Shown: in pieces, positions 8,734 to 17,618 of the stretch
Layout: every line of letters starts with the position of its first letter
How positions within the stretch are numbered: the stretch's first letter is position 1
Source: Phycisphaeraceae bacterium
GTDB lineage: Bacteria > Planctomycetota > Phycisphaerae > Phycisphaerales > UBA1924
DNA: 64,000 bases
Assembly (NCBI GenBank): GCA_019636655.1
Contig: JAHBXB010000003.1
Location: 62,001 to 126,000, forward strand
Direction of reading: 5' to 3'
Made by a program: the position numbers and the translations under genes
The notes under the pieces: generated by a model
Told to the model about the DNA's origin: nothing
Seen by the model: only the letters and a program-made list of their open reading frames with translations
The model's database searches: none

Positions 8734-9204
8734 ATGGAAACCACCCTCATCATCTTCAAGCCTGACGCCGTCCAGCGGGGCCTCACCGGCCGCATCCTCT
8801 CCCGCTTCGAGGACAAGGGCCTCCAGATCGTCGGCTGCAAGCTGATGAAGATCTCCCCCGACCTCGCCGCCCGCCACTACGAGGCCCACAAGGAGCGTCC
8901 CTTCTACCCCGGCCTCGTCCGCTTCATGACCTCCTCCCCCGTCCTCGTCCTCGCCGTCCGCGGCGTCGGCGCTATCACGATCGCCCGAAACCTCATGGGC
9001 GCGACCTTCGGCTCCAAGGCCGCCCCCGGCACGATCCGCGGCGACTTCGGCGTCTCCAACTCGTTCAACCTCATCCACGGCTCGGATTCCCCCGAAGCCG
9101 CCGCGCGCGAACTCTCCCTCTTCTTCGCCCCCGGCGAGGTCATCGAGTTCACCCGCGCCGCCGATGCCTGGGTCTACGACGCCACCAGCGGTAAGCCCGA
9201 GTAA
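8734..9204 (+). CDS. ndk: Nucleoside diphosphate kinase
   Basis: A 156-residue cytoplasmic enzyme that moves the gamma-phosphate from ATP to NDPs through a phospho-histidine. The N-terminus has the IIFKPDAVQRGLTGRIL pattern and residues 112-119 read NLIHGSDS, which places the catalytic His at 115. Arg/Lys residues that contact nucleotide are present around KERPFYPGLVRFM (53-65). Length matches the bacterial family with a slightly longer C-terminus. The start at 8734 is preceded by an AGGAG site. It stands alone, with a divergent dockerin gene upstream and csrA on the other strand downstream. Confidence 0.97.
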   Translation: METTLIIFKPDAVQRGLTGRILSRFEDKGLQIVGCKLMKISPDLAARHYEAHKERPFYPGLVRFMTSSPVLVLAVRGVGAITIARNLMGATFGSKAAPGTIRGDFGVSNSFNLIHGSDSPEAAARELSLFFAPGEVIEFTRAADAWVYDATSGKPE

Positions 9205-9283
9205 CCTGCCAGTTCAGTTGAGATGCAAATCCCGGCCCCCTTGGTGCACGCGCCGTCTGCCCCGCAACCTCACCAGTTCGCTC

Positions 9284-9508
9284 TTACCGCGGCGCCGCGG
9301 CCGCGGGCTTGATTGCGCCGATCACCTGCGGCGGTTCTTCCGCGATCTGGTCCGCGATCTCGCGCCGATTGACCCCGATCGTCCGAGGGAAATCAAACGC
9401 GATTCGCACGCGGTCCCCCTTGATCGACGCGATTCGCACCACGCCGATCGGGTTCCGCGGATCCCCGATCACCACTTCTTCGCCTTCCCTGCGTGTCACG
9501 ACGAGCAT
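9284..9508 (-). CDS. csrA: CsrA-family translational regulator
   Basis: A 74-residue protein when started at ATG 9508 (MLVVTRREGEEVVIGD), eight bases after a GGAG site. A GTG three codons upstream overlaps that ribosome site and is rejected. The N-terminal strand MLVVTRR and the central RIASIKGDRVRIAFDFP stretch follow the CsrA/RsmA fold, a swapped dimer that binds GGA motifs in mRNA leaders. The C-terminal AEEPPQVIGAIKPAAAAPR tail is longer than in E. coli CsrA. The middle region PRNPIGVVRI is close to the family pattern. Monocistronic; its targets are not evident here. Confidence 0.93.
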   Translation of the reverse strand: MLVVTRREGEEVVIGDPRNPIGVVRIASIKGDRVRIAFDFPRTIGVNRREIADQIAEEPPQVIGAIKPAAAAPR

Positions 9509-9683
9509 TGGAAACACTCCTGAATCAGCCCGGCTGATCCGACAAGTTCCTCTTCCGTGGAACCCGAATATACCGCACCCTGGCCCCGCCTAGAAGCCTC
9601 AACGCTGCAAAAGGTTGCGCATCGATAGCGCAGAATTTGCAGGTTTCGCAAAGGCTTTTCAATCAGGCATACCTATCGTATGC

Positions 9684-9941
9684 CTAATCAATGGCCACAA
9701 CAGCCCTGATTCCGGGGATGTGTTCCTTCAAGTTCCGCTCGATCCCCATCTGCAACGTAATCGTGCTCGAAGGGCACCCCACGCACGCCCCGTGCAGCCG
9801 GATCTTGACCACCCCGTCCCCCGTCACCTCCACCAACTCCAGATCCCCACCGTCCGACTGCACCGCCGGACGGATCAGATCAAGCACCTCGGAGACCCGC
9901 TGCCTCAGCGGATGGTCGGAAGCATGTTGGGCGGCAGTCAC
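9684..9941 (-). CDS. NifU C-terminal-domain (Nfu-type) Fe-S scaffold protein
   Basis: An 85-residue protein made of little more than the NifU_C domain. Signature seen: LIRPAVQSDGGDLELVEV, then HGACVGCPSSTITLQMGIE, where CxxC (around residues 53-56) would bind a 4Fe-4S cluster in a dimer. By family it assembles and passes Fe-S clusters to target proteins. No other isc or suf gene lies nearby. The single-domain form is common in bacteria that separate the Nfu domain from its usual partners. Confidence 0.92.
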   Translation of the reverse strand: MTAAQHASDHPLRQRVSEVLDLIRPAVQSDGGDLELVEVTGDGVVKIRLHGACVGCPSSTITLQMGIERNLKEHIPGIRAVVAID

Positions 9942-10048
9942 CGGCGGAAACTCCTCGGTACCAGCATACGCCCGCCGCGATTCTGTTTCCCATCCGCTGC
10001 CCGCGTGCTAGCGCTCATAGCGGCCCTCACGCCCGATAGACTCACCCA

Positions 10049-11605
10049 ATGACCAGCCGATCCCGAGCCCTGCTCCTCCCAGTCATCCTCGCTCTTGCTA
10101 TTGCTCCAGGCGCCTGCTCCAGCGGCAGCGGCGGCTACAGCTCCGCTTCGATTGCGGACAAGGATCCGATCACCATCATCAAGGACCCGAAGGCCCGGGT
10201 CGACGACCGCGTCATCGCCGTGGACGAGGCCTGGACCCGCGCCGCCGCGGGCACGGCCGACCGCACCGCCACCCGAGAGGTCCTCAAGTCCGTTGTCTGG
10301 GCCGCGGGCACCCCGTCCGATGTCCGCCTCCGCGCCGTCGAACGCCTTCTCGACGACCAGACTCCCGAAGGCGCCGCCGACACCCGCCGCCTCCTCCGCC
10401 TCCGCCTCCCCACCGAGACGGACTGGAAGGTCATCACCCTCATCTGCGAAACCGCCTCGAAGAACGGCTGGACGGAGTACGCACCGACCCTCGCCCGCTC
10501 CTGGTCGCGCACCGTCCCCCAACCCGCCGACGACCAGCGCCCCGAGCGTGCCGCCCTCCTCGCCCTTTTCCCCGGCAAGACCGACACCGAGATCGTCTAC
10601 GACATCTTCGTTGGCCGCATCACCTCCGGCCCCGAAGCCGACACCTCCACGGTCGGAAAGGAATGGGCCGAGCGAGCCCGCCGCGACGCCTGGGAGGTCC
10701 TCGGTCGTATCGACAAGGACGGCTCCAGCCGCACCCGTCTCATCGCCTCTGACACTGAAGGCCCCGCCAACGACCCAGCCCTCGCCGCGCTCCGCGCCAG
10801 CGCCAAGGACCTGCGCTGCGTCCCCGTCACCGGCCCCGAACTCGACTGGCTGCTCGCCCTCCGCGCCGACAACCCCACGGCCCGCGCCTGGTGGACCGCC
10901 GCGACCGCCGCCGTCGCCGGCCTCACCGCCGAACAGGCCCAGGGCCTTCGGCTCCGCCACATCGAGCCGATCCGCTGGACCGCCGCCAACCACCCGGAGC
11001 GGCTCACCCAGGATCGCTCCGCCCTCGTCCAGGAAGCCTCCTCCCGGCTCGCGGACCGCCGCTACTACGCCCGCACCGCCGACCGCTCCCCCTCGTCCGG
11101 CTGGCCCAGCGGCCGCTTTGTCGAGGCCGAGCCCAAACTGGCCTGGGCCGACCTCGTCACCCTCCTCACCATCGACGACTGTCTCAAGGACGCCGCCGTC
11201 CGCGTCGCCCTCTTCGAGCAGGTCGCCATCGACCAGCGCGACACCAGCACCGAGTACGGCGGCGTGCTGCAGGATGCCTCTGTCTCCGGCGCCCCGAAGG
11301 CCCCGCTCTCCGGCTGGCTCGCAATCTCGTTCCCGCCCCGCGCCGTCCAGCGCATCGCCGACAACCGCTTCGTCGCTTCCGAAGAAATGGTCGACTCAAG
11401 CCCACGCTGCCTCGCTCACTACCACTTCCACGTCCAACGTCCGCAGAATGCCGAGTACGCCGGGCCCGGCCCCGGCGACTTTGAATACTCGACGAAGTTC
11501 GCCCGCAATACCATCGTCTTCACCTCCATCGATTCCGACACGCTCGATCTCGATTACTACCAGGAAAACGGCGCGGTGGTCGATCTGGGAACAGTCACCC
11601 GATAG
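10049..11605 (+). CDS. Hypothetical lipoprotein
   Basis: A 518-residue protein with a lipoprotein signal peptide: Arg-containing n-region, hydrophobic stretch (8-20), then APGACSS with the lipid-accepting Cys at about 24. The mature part is helical in its first half (HEAT-like spacing of Arg/Leu in about 60-200 is possible but not clear) and more beta-like after about residue 400. No catalytic motif is recognised. It is likely an outer- or inner-membrane-anchored periplasmic protein. It is followed after 36 bases by the M48 protease, so the two may be co-transcribed. Confidence 0.75.
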   Translation: MTSRSRALLLPVILALAIAPGACSSGSGGYSSASIADKDPITIIKDPKARVDDRVIAVDEAWTRAAAGTADRTATREVLKSVVWAAGTPSDVRLRAVERLLDDQTPEGAADTRRLLRLRLPTETDWKVITLICETASKNGWTEYAPTLARSWSRTVPQPADDQRPERAALLALFPGKTDTEIVYDIFVGRITSGPEADTSTVGKEWAERARRDAWEVLGRIDKDGSSRTRLIASDTEGPANDPALAALRASAKDLRCVPVTGPELDWLLALRADNPTARAWWTAATAAVAGLTAEQAQGLRLRHIEPIRWTAANHPERLTQDRSALVQEASSRLADRRYYARTADRSPSSGWPSGRFVEAEPKLAWADLVTLLTIDDCLKDAAVRVALFEQVAIDQRDTSTEYGGVLQDASVSGAPKAPLSGWLAISFPPRAVQRIADNRFVASEEMVDSSPRCLAHYHFHVQRPQNAEYAGPGPGDFEYSTKFARNTIVFTSIDSDTLDLDYYQENGAVVDLGTVTR

Positions 11606-11641
11606 CGTCTGACCGGAGCACACCGGGGAGGCGCCTGGGGC

Positions 11642-13192
11642 GTGGGGGCGGAGGCCGCCGTGCTGCAAGTCTGGGTCATCGTCATCTTCGCCGCGGTCTA
11701 CCTGCGCGACTCGATGCCCGGCCCACCCATCGCCTTGAACCTCGGCTCGTTCGATTCCTTCCTCTCCTGGCGCCTCTCAACCGCGGCCGCCACTCTTGGT
11801 GGCATGCTCGGCATCGCCCTCTCCACCCACATCCTCGTCCGATGGTCCGCCTGGCGCCTCATGCACAGGCGATCCGAATCCGCCATCATCACTGCCGACC
11901 GTGTCCTCTGGTCCGGCCAGGCCGCGGCGGTCCTGCTCCACCTCTTCGCCACCCTCTTCCTCGGCTGGACCGACGTCGTCCGCCTTGCCGTCGGCGACCT
12001 CATCGCGGTTGATGAACTCCTCGCCGTCACGCCCGTGCTCCTCACGATCACCGCCGGCTGGTGGTCCTTCTACCCGATCGACCGGTTTCTCCGCGAAGCG
12101 GCTTCCATGCGAACGCTCGATTCCGGCGCCGTCCTCTACTCGCCGCCCACCGCCCGGCAGTATGTGTGGTCCAACGTCCGCCACGGCCTGCTGCTCACCG
12201 CCGCCCCCCTCACCCTCATCCTGATCTGGGTCGATTCCCTGGACCGGCTCGGGGCCTGGGCCCTCGCGGGCTCGTTCGGAGCCCCGATCCGGCGTCTCGC
12301 CGCCACCGTCGATGCCCACCACCTCGGCGGCACGGCCCACCTCGCCGCCCAGCTCCTCGGCGTCGCCGTCGTTTTCATGTTCACCCCGGCCATCATGAGC
12401 CGACTCTGGGACACCATCCCGCTCCCGCCCGGCGAACTCCGCGACCGCCTGATGACCCTCTGCAACCGCTACGGCGTGCGGGTCCGAAACCTGCTCGTCT
12501 GGCGCACCCACGGCGCCCTGGTCAACGGCGCCGTCATGGGTTTCGTCGGCCGCTTCCGCTACATCCTCCTCACCGATGCCCTCCTCGATTCCCTCACCAC
12601 GCGCGAGGTCGAGGCCGTGATGGCCCACGAGGTCGCCCACGTCCGCCGCCGCCACATCCCCTGGATGATCGTCTCGATGATCGCGATCCTCGGCGCCGTC
12701 TCGATCATCGTGGAACTCACCCTCTCCCTCGCCGGCGTCACCATCGGAAACAGCGACTCCGGCCCTCTCCACCAGGCCCTCGAACTCGTTGGGGGCATCC
12801 TCCTCTGGATCGCGGCGATGCTCGCCTTCGGCCTCGTCAGCCGCCGATTCGAATGGCAGGCCGACGCCTTCGCCGCGGCACACCTCTCGGAGTCCACGGC
12901 CCCGCCCCACGAGCCCTCATCGGTCCAGCCTTCCATTGACCTCGTCACCCCCGCCGGCTCCGCCGCCATGATCGACGCGCTGGAGGCCGTCGCACGCCTC
13001 AACCATGTCCCCCGCCATGAGTTCTCCTGGCGCCACGGTTCCATTGCCGTCCGCCAGCACCGCCTCGCCGCCCTGGTCGGGCTCCCCATCCGCTCGCTCC
13101 CTATCGACCGTACCGTCAAGGGTCTCAAAGTCGCCGCGGGCCTCACCGCCCTCGCCGTTGTCGCACTCCTGCTGATCTCATCGCTCCTCTGA
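11642..13192 (+). CDS. M48-family membrane zinc metalloprotease
   Basis: Starts at GTG 11642, behind a GGGGAGG site. The 516-residue product has about four N-terminal membrane helices within residues 8-200, then the soluble protease part. The zinc site HEVAH is at residues 329-333 in the context VMAHEVAHVRRRHIP. The likely third ligand is the Glu of RRFEWQADAFA (around residue 403), as in HtpX/Ste24 proteases. Two more hydrophobic segments flank this region. By family it cuts misfolded or specific membrane proteins on the cytoplasmic side. The substrate is unknown. Confidence 0.88.
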   Translation: MGAEAAVLQVWVIVIFAAVYLRDSMPGPPIALNLGSFDSFLSWRLSTAAATLGGMLGIALSTHILVRWSAWRLMHRRSESAIITADRVLWSGQAAAVLLHLFATLFLGWTDVVRLAVGDLIAVDELLAVTPVLLTITAGWWSFYPIDRFLREAASMRTLDSGAVLYSPPTARQYVWSNVRHGLLLTAAPLTLILIWVDSLDRLGAWALAGSFGAPIRRLAATVDAHHLGGTAHLAAQLLGVAVVFMFTPAIMSRLWDTIPLPPGELRDRLMTLCNRYGVRVRNLLVWRTHGALVNGAVMGFVGRFRYILLTDALLDSLTTREVEAVMAHEVAHVRRRHIPWMIVSMIAILGAVSIIVELTLSLAGVTIGNSDSGPLHQALELVGGILLWIAAMLAFGLVSRRFEWQADAFAAAHLSESTAPPHEPSSVQPSIDLVTPAGSAAMIDALEAVARLNHVPRHEFSWRHGSIAVRQHRLAALVGLPIRSLPIDRTVKGLKVAAGLTALAVVALLLISSLL

Positions 13193-13217
13193 TCGCACCC
13201 CGGTTCACCTCTTCGCC

Positions 13218-14219
13218 ATGCCCCACCAATCCCTTGCCTTCGTCAAGATGCACGGCATCGCGAACGACTACGTCTACCTCGACGCCGTCACCGATCCCTC
13301 CATCGAGTCCGAGTTCGCCGGCCCCGCCGGCGCCGCCCTCGTCCGCGCGATGAGCGACCGCCACACCGGCGTCGGCTCCGACGGCGTCATCCTCCTCTGT
13401 CGTCCCACGCCCTCTGAGTCTGCGGACGTGCGCATGCGCATGTTCAACTCCGACGGCTCCGAATCCCAAATGTGCGGCAACGGAGTCCGCTGCGTCGCCA
13501 AGTTCGCCCACGACCGCCTCGGCGTCCGCGCCAGCCCCATGCGTGTCCAGACCGGCCGCGGCGTCCTTTTGATCGACTACCGCTGCGAGAACGACCGCCT
13601 GGTCGAGGCCACCGTCGATATGGGCGAGCCCATCCTCGACCCCGCGCTCGTCCCCGTCGTCTTCCCCCGCCCCGAGCCCATCCAGCACATCGTCGGCTTC
13701 CCCATCGCCCGCTACATCCCATGGCCCACCGCCCCCTGGATGGAAGCCGCCGGCCTCTCCCCCGCGATGACCTGCGTCTCCATGGGCAACCCCCACGTCG
13801 TCATCTTCTGCGAGAACCCCGACGCCGTCCCCCTCGAGACCGTCGGCCCCTACCTCGAGACCCAGCCCATCTTCCCCGAGCGCATCAACGTCCACTTCGC
13901 ACGCGTGATATCTCCTCGCGAAGCCGCCATGCGAACCTGGGAGCGGGGCGCCGGCATCACCCTGGCCTGCGGCACCGGCGCGTGCGCCGTCGCCGTCGCG
14001 GGCGTCCTCTCGCTCCGCCTCCACACCGAGTCCCTCATTCACCTCCCCGGCGGCGACCTGCGCATCCGCTGGGACACGGTGTCTCGCCACGTCTTCAAGT
14101 CCGGCCCTGCCGCGGATGTCTTTGAGGGCGTTTGGCCCCTCCAACCACCACACGCCGAACCGCCCGGAGCGCAGCCCGCGCCGCCGCACCGCGTTGGCAA
14201 CCCGGCTCCCCTCCGGTAG
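13218..14219 (+). CDS. dapF: Diaminopimelate epimerase
   Basis: A 333-residue enzyme that converts LL- to meso-diaminopimelate for lysine and peptidoglycan synthesis using two cysteines. Both are present: Cys86 in SQMCGNGVRC and Cys251 in LACGTGACA. The start motif VKMHGIANDYVY is typical (usually HGxxNDF). The C-terminal part after about 300 is a Pro/Ala-rich tail beyond the normal end of the family (about 275 residues). It is 25 bases after the protease gene and is followed 54 bases later by the CoA-ligase gene, so it may be part of a loose transcription unit. Confidence 0.96.
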   Translation: MPHQSLAFVKMHGIANDYVYLDAVTDPSIESEFAGPAGAALVRAMSDRHTGVGSDGVILLCRPTPSESADVRMRMFNSDGSESQMCGNGVRCVAKFAHDRLGVRASPMRVQTGRGVLLIDYRCENDRLVEATVDMGEPILDPALVPVVFPRPEPIQHIVGFPIARYIPWPTAPWMEAAGLSPAMTCVSMGNPHVVIFCENPDAVPLETVGPYLETQPIFPERINVHFARVISPREAAMRTWERGAGITLACGTGACAVAVAGVLSLRLHTESLIHLPGGDLRIRWDTVSRHVFKSGPAADVFEGVWPLQPPHAEPPGAQPAPPHRVGNPAPLR

Positions 14220-14273
14220 GATGCCCGGCCCGATCTCGGCCCGCCCGAGTTCAGGAGGAGGAATCCGCCCCGC

Positions 14274-15827
14274 ATGGCCAGGCTCCACGAGTACCAGGGC
14301 AAGTCACTCCTCGCCCGGGAAGGCATCGCCGTTCCCCGCGGCGGGCCGGCCCGCTCCCCCGAAGACGCCGCGAAACTCGCCCGCGAACTCGGCGGCCGCG
14401 TCGTCATCAAGATCCAGGCCTGGACCACCAACCGCAAGGCCCTCAGCGGCGTCGCCTTTGCCCAGACCCCCGAGGAGGCCTCCGACCACGCCCGGCGCAT
14501 GCTCGCCATGACCCTGGGCAACTTCCCCGTCCGCGAGGTCCTCGTCGAAGAGGCCCTCGCCATCAAGGACGAACTCTTCGTTTCTCTCTTCATCGACGAT
14601 CGCAAGCGAGCCCCCGGAATGCTCGTCTCCCTCTCCGGCGGCTCCGGCATCGAAGAGCGCGCCCACTCCGGCGGCGACTCCGCTGTCCTCCGCCTCGATT
14701 GCGACGTCAACCGCGGCCTCGACACCACGCCCCTCCGCCGCCTCCTCGCCTCATCCGCCATCGCCAAGGATCTGCACGAACAGGTCGTCGACGCCGTCAG
14801 CAAGGTCTTCCTCGTCGCGAAGAAGAACGAGGCCCGCTCCGTCGAGATCAACCCGCTGGTCACCGTCGCCGATGCGCGCGGCGCCCGCGTCGTCGCGGCC
14901 GACTGCCGCATGACCATCGATGACTACGCCGTCTACCGCCACCCCGATCTCGGCATCGAGATCGCCCGCGAACTCGACCACCCGCCCACCCCCCTGGAGA
15001 AGGCCGCCTACGCCATCGAACAGGCCGATCACCGCGGCACCTTCTTCTTCGCCCAAATGAACACCGCCGCGCCCGCCTCGTCGAAGGGCCTGATCGGCTT
15101 CCACGGCGCCGGCGGCGGCGGCTCCATGATGTCCATGGACGCGATCGCCAACGAGGGCTTCACCGTCGCCAACTTCTGCGACACCTCCGGCAACCCCTCC
15201 CCGGCCAAGGTCTACCGCGCCGCACGGATCATCCTGTCGCAACCGGGGCTTGTGGGCTACTTCGGCTCCGGCTCCGGCGTCGCGAACCAGGAGCAATACT
15301 GGTCCGCCTACGGGCTGGCCAAGGCCTTCTGGGAACTCTCCATCGACATCCCCGTCGTGATCCGCCTCGGCGGCAATGCCGAGGACCGTGCGGTCGACAT
15401 TCTTCACGCCGCCTGCAAGGGCCTCCCCGCCCGCGTCGAAGGCTACCGCAAGACCGACCCGCCAGCCCAGATCGCCGCGAGCTTCGCCACCCTCGTGCGC
15501 GAAGCCGCGGGCACCGCCTGGAAACCCCGCGCCCCGCGACGGCCCGCCTTCGTCGGCTCCCCCTCATCGCCGAACTTCGTTCTCCGCGCCGGCCGGGTCT
15601 GGATCGACCCCGCCGCCTGGAAGCAGCACGCGCCGAAGATTGTGGCCCGCGCAAGCGGCCTGCTCAAGGACACCGGCGGAACGCCCGCCCTCGCCGTCAC
15701 CGCCGAAGAACTGCTCACCAAGGACAGCGAACTCATCGCCTGCGAGGTCGAGTGCCGCCGCGACGGCATCGACGCGGTCTTCGTCGACCTCGACCTGCCG
15801 GGCCTCGAACAGCCCATGCAGTCCTGA
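14274..15827 (+). CDS. ATP-grasp CoA-ligase beta subunit (SucC/AclB-like) with a C-terminal extension
   Basis: A 517-residue protein. Residues 1-235 form an ATP-grasp nucleotide domain that begins with the SucC-type ARLHEYQGKSLLAREGI. Residues about 255-400 form the CoA-ligase flavodoxin-like domain, with GFHGAGGGGSMMSMDAIA, SGNPSPAKVYRAARIIL and PVVIRLGGNAEDRAVDIL. It is therefore a succinyl-CoA synthetase beta or ATP-citrate lyase small-subunit homologue. The last 110 or so residues (after about 405) are extra relative to SucC and not recognised. The only alpha-type partner in the window, at 24525, is fused to a citrate-synthase-like domain, which favours ATP-citrate lyase. RBS AGGAGGAGG upstream of ATG 14274. 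Substrate not proven. Confidence 0.85.
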   Translation: MARLHEYQGKSLLAREGIAVPRGGPARSPEDAAKLARELGGRVVIKIQAWTTNRKALSGVAFAQTPEEASDHARRMLAMTLGNFPVREVLVEEALAIKDELFVSLFIDDRKRAPGMLVSLSGGSGIEERAHSGGDSAVLRLDCDVNRGLDTTPLRRLLASSAIAKDLHEQVVDAVSKVFLVAKKNEARSVEINPLVTVADARGARVVAADCRMTIDDYAVYRHPDLGIEIARELDHPPTPLEKAAYAIEQADHRGTFFFAQMNTAAPASSKGLIGFHGAGGGGSMMSMDAIANEGFTVANFCDTSGNPSPAKVYRAARIILSQPGLVGYFGSGSGVANQEQYWSAYGLAKAFWELSIDIPVVIRLGGNAEDRAVDILHAACKGLPARVEGYRKTDPPAQIAASFATLVREAAGTAWKPRAPRRPAFVGSPSSPNFVLRAGRVWIDPAAWKQHAPKIVARASGLLKDTGGTPALAVTAEELLTKDSELIACEVECRRDGIDAVFVDLDLPGLEQPMQS

Positions 15828-16020
15828 GACTCGACGACAGGTGTTCGGTATCCGAACCCGGGTCACGCACCCAGCCCGGCGAACACCGCATCTCGCCAAT
15901 TCTGCGGTCATTCCCGCGACGTGGAACAAGGACCGCTTGTCGCTGCTTCAGAATGTGGTACCGTCACCTTCAGACGGCCCGCCGGGGTATTCTCCCCGGT
16001 GCGAACAAGGAGAGGTCCGC

Positions 16021-17550
16021 ATGTCCACGAGAACGTGCCCCGACCGATTGGACCAGTTGTTCGAAGCCCTCGAGCCCCGCCAGCTCCTCGCCGGCGACGC
16101 GATGCCCTTTACCCTCTACTACCCAGAGGGCTATGCGCACGACCAGATCTCAGAGTTCGTCCCCATCACCAACCCAAACAATCACGCCGTCTCGTTCCAG
16201 CTCATCGCCCGATACGAGACCGGCGACCGCGACCAGGTCCTCGCCGAGGGCCTCATTCCTCCGAACACCCGCAGCGGAGTGACCATCAACACCGCGGACC
16301 GGCCACAGGATCGGCTTGTCCGGAAAGACGAGGCGTATGCCCTCATCCTCAAGTCCTCCGATCAGGTCGACGCCACCATCTCGCATTACGACTTCGGCGC
16401 CACCATCGGCCAGTCCTTCGCCGATGAGCCCTCCACATACTGGACCTTCACCGACGTCCAGAAAGACCACGACACCGTCCGCGACTTCCTCGTCTACTAC
16501 AACACCTCCGATGAGCGAGCCCACATCACCCTGACCTTCATCCCGGAATCCGGCGAGAACATCGTCCTCCACGATGTCCTCGGTGCGCTCCGCCGCGGCG
16601 GCCTCAACATCGATGCCACCCGCTCGATCCCCGAAGGCATCTACGCCGTCACCATCACCAGCGACCAGCCGATCGTCGCTGCCCTGACCCACTACGACAT
16701 CTCCATGCGCCGAGGCTTCGGTGTCCTCGGCGCCGCCAATGGCGGCGGGCTCGCCGGCCTCATCCCCGCCGTCGACTTCCAGGACAACGACCGCGGCCAC
16801 GGGAACGATCCCGACGGCTTCGACGAGGACAACCCCGGCCGCGGTCACGGAAACGGCCACGCCCGCCGACCCTACGAGACGACCACCAGCTTCAACGTTC
16901 TCAACACCGGCACCGTTCCCGCCAACGTCACGTTCACGTTCCTCTCCCACGATGGCACCGGCGATATCGAGAACGCCACGCGCTCCGTCATCGTTCCGGC
17001 CGGCTCCCGTGTCTCCTACATCTTCGACAACCTCGATTTCACCCTCGATGCCGGCGTCGGCGTCGCGTACGAGTCCGACCACCTCGTGACGGTCGCGGCG
17101 ATGATCTCCGGCCCCCGCCGCGCCGCGGCCATCCCGGCCATCGTCGTCGCCGCCACCCAGTGGGGCTTCGGCGAGGGCTTCATGACCCGCGACCGCGCCG
17201 GCCGCACGATCAGCGAGAACCTGTACCTGTTCAATCCCGCCGCGGGCGAGACCGAGGTCAAGATCGAGTTCCTCTTCCGCGACGGCACAGCCTTCTCGAC
17301 CACCCGAACCGTCGGCCCCGCGTCGATCGTCGACGTCAACCTCGACGTGTTCGAGGGCTTCCTGCGGCACACCAACTCCCGGTACTTCTTCGGCATCCGC
17401 GTGACCGCCGACGACCCCATCATCGCCACGCTCGACCACATGGACCGCGTGCTCGCCGGCGGCTTCACCACGGCAGGCATTCCCCGCGGCACCGTGGTCC
17501 CGCTCTCCAGTGTCCTCCAGCTCCCGGAGCCCCCAGCACCGGTGTCCTGA
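16021..17550 (+). CDS. Surface/secreted protein with planctomycetal LEPR-x-LL motif
   Basis: Starts at ATG 16021 after AAGGAGAGG; the frame is open further upstream but overlaps the previous gene. Residues 14-25 read FEALEPRQLLAG, the LEPR-x-LL sorting or export motif found at the N-terminus of many large planctomycete extracellular proteins. The 509-residue product is then almost all beta: three or more similar segments that each contain an I-S-H-Y-D / L-T-H-Y-D / L-D-H-M-D type turn. This suggests a tandem-duplicated beta-sandwich. A His/Gly/Asp-rich linker (about 258-285) splits the protein into two halves. No enzyme motif. Probably displayed on the cell surface. Confidence 0.82.
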   Translation: MSTRTCPDRLDQLFEALEPRQLLAGDAMPFTLYYPEGYAHDQISEFVPITNPNNHAVSFQLIARYETGDRDQVLAEGLIPPNTRSGVTINTADRPQDRLVRKDEAYALILKSSDQVDATISHYDFGATIGQSFADEPSTYWTFTDVQKDHDTVRDFLVYYNTSDERAHITLTFIPESGENIVLHDVLGALRRGGLNIDATRSIPEGIYAVTITSDQPIVAALTHYDISMRRGFGVLGAANGGGLAGLIPAVDFQDNDRGHGNDPDGFDEDNPGRGHGNGHARRPYETTTSFNVLNTGTVPANVTFTFLSHDGTGDIENATRSVIVPAGSRVSYIFDNLDFTLDAGVGVAYESDHLVTVAAMISGPRRAAAIPAIVVAATQWGFGEGFMTRDRAGRTISENLYLFNPAAGETEVKIEFLFRDGTAFSTTRTVGPASIVDVNLDVFEGFLRHTNSRYFFGIRVTADDPIIATLDHMDRVLAGGFTTAGIPRGTVVPLSSVLQLPEPPAPVS

Positions 17551-17618
17551 GACGGCCGAACACAGGAGTCGTAGGTCAACGAACGGGGAGCGGCGTTTGT
17601 GGAGTCGCAGCGCGGTCT

